DNA from: Salinirussus sp.
GTDB lineage: Archaea > Halobacteriota > Halobacteria > Halobacteriales > Haloarculaceae
DNA: 6,270 bases
Direction of reading: 5' to 3'
NCBI GenBank assembly: GCA_028275005.1
Contig: JAQCNN010000110.1
Coordinates: 1 to 6,270, forward strand
Of this stretch, positions 5,800 through 6,270 are shown piece after piece (positions within the stretch are counted from its first letter, which is position 1; each line of letters opens with the position of its first letter). The notes below the pieces were generated by a model that did no database searches, was not told the DNA's origin, and saw only the letters and a list, made by a program, of their open reading frames with translations. The translations under genes and the position numbers were made by a program.

Positions 5800-5817
5800 G
5801 AGCGGTTGATGCCGCTC
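5800..5817 (+). repeat. Hairpin GAGCGG-TTGATG-CCGCTC after the methyltransferase
   Basis: A perfect six-base stem with a six-base loop beginning 14 bases after the methyltransferase stop. No T-tract follows, so it is not a convincing terminator; it could stabilise the 3' end or act on the next gene. Confidence 0.35.
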
Positions 5818-5819
5818 CT

Positions 5820-5832
5820 CCACTAATAGTGG
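5820..5832. repeat. 13-base palindrome CCACTA-A-TAGTGG before the DUF4864-like gene
   Basis: Six-base arms around a single A, ending 11 bases before the ATG at 5844. It is AT-rich relative to its surroundings and overlaps where the transcription start or 5' leader would be, so an operator is possible. It is too close to the ATG to be the TATA box of a leaderless transcript. Confidence 0.4.
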
Positions 5833-5843
5833 GTGTACTACCG

Positions 5844-6242
5844 ATGGACGACTATCCGATCGCCGACCTCCCGACACCGGACCCCGAGTACGGGCCCGAA
5901 CGGGTCGTCAACGTTCAACTGTCCGCGCTGGCAACGAACGACGACCCGTTCGAGAACGCGGGGATTGGCACGGCGTACAACTTCGCCTCACCGTCGAACC
6001 GGCGTGCGACCGGGCCGTTCGGCCAGTTCGTACAGATGGTCACCGGCCCGCAGTACGCCCCGATGGTCGACCACGTCGAGGCGACAGCTGGACCGATGGA
6101 ACGGGACGGGACCACCGCCGAACAGCGTGTCACACTCACCGGCCCCGACGGGCGGACGGTGACCTACGTGTTCGGGCTCTCGAACCGGCGGGATGGCCCA
6201 CTCGACGAACACTGGCTCACCGACCGGGTGCTCATCGACTGA
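5844..6242 (+). CDS. Small acidic protein resembling the DUF4864 family
   Basis: 132 residues, no cysteine, no signal peptide and no membrane segment, so probably a soluble cytosolic protein. The order of landmarks fits DUF4864: a first helix with VVNVQLSAL (21-29) followed by an Asp-rich turn, AYNFASPSNR (44-53), FGQFVQMV (59-66), a proline-bearing YAPMVD (71-76), an AEQRVTLTGPDGR strand pair, and a final strand containing HWLTDRVLI. That family has an NTF2/SnoaL-like appearance and no established biochemical role, so no activity is claimed. The match is from memory of the family pattern, hence moderate certainty. The ATG at 5844 begins the conserved-looking protein; extending the frame upstream would run into the methyltransferase gene. 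No Shine-Dalgarno and no clear TATA box at the usual distance are seen, so it may be co-transcribed with the methyltransferase or use a short leader. Confidence 0.75.
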   Translation: MDDYPIADLPTPDPEYGPERVVNVQLSALATNDDPFENAGIGTAYNFASPSNRRATGPFGQFVQMVTGPQYAPMVDHVEATAGPMERDGTTAEQRVTLTGPDGRTVTYVFGLSNRRDGPLDEHWLTDRVLID

Positions 6243-6270
6243 CCGCGCCTGCCGGTGTGGGCCGTCGTCA

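Noticed and set aside
5661..5843. In-frame upstream extension of the DUF4864-like gene into the methyltransferase
   Set aside because: The added residues are a shadow of the methyltransferase codons in another frame; the acidic, family-like protein begins at the ATG at 5844.

Overview
The window looks like chromosomal DNA from a haloarchaeon (class Halobacteria). The sequence is very GC-rich. The proteins are strongly acidic (many Asp/Glu, few Lys), and most starts lack a Shine-Dalgarno site. Several starts instead have a T/A-rich element about 27 bases upstream, as expected for the leaderless transcripts common in these organisms. The soluble multi-PAS histidine kinase with an N-terminal receiver domain is also a typical haloarchaeal architecture. 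Species cannot be assigned from the sequence.

Layout. (1) Positions 1-665, plus strand: the C-terminal part of an acyl-CoA synthetase/AMP-ligase, cut by the left edge. (2) 724-2043, plus: a complete histidinol dehydrogenase family protein. Its C-terminal motifs recall the catabolic HisD paralogues as much as the biosynthetic enzyme. (3) 2057-4219, minus: a 720-residue REC-PAS-PAS-PAS-HisKA-HATPase kinase, convergent with the HisD gene and separated from it by 13 bases. (4) 4220-4424: a 205-base intergenic stretch with several inverted repeats and the likely kinase promoter. (5) 4425-5030, minus: a PaaI-type hotdog protein with an unusual N-terminal segment that reads like a ribbon-helix-helix fold. 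(6) 5031-5167: a divergent promoter region. (7) 5168-5785, plus: a class I SAM-dependent methyltransferase. (8) 5844-6242, plus: a 132-residue protein resembling the DUF4864 family.

How the genes relate. Nothing in the window forms a recognisable complete pathway. The ligase and HisD-like genes run in the same direction with a 58-base gap, and the HisD gene seems to have its own promoter, so shared metabolism is possible but unproven. The hotdog protein acts on, or binds, acyl-CoA thioesters, the product class of the ligase, but sits in a different transcription unit. The kinase has no adjacent response regulator or output gene.

I saw no rRNA, tRNA, CRISPR array, insertion sequence or integration site. 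The most interesting points are the possible ribbon-helix-helix/hotdog fusion (an architecture analogous to the bacterial acyl-CoA-sensing regulator FapR), the nested inverted repeats at 4294-4362, and the question of whether the HisD-family protein makes histidine at all. None amounts to a demonstrated new system.
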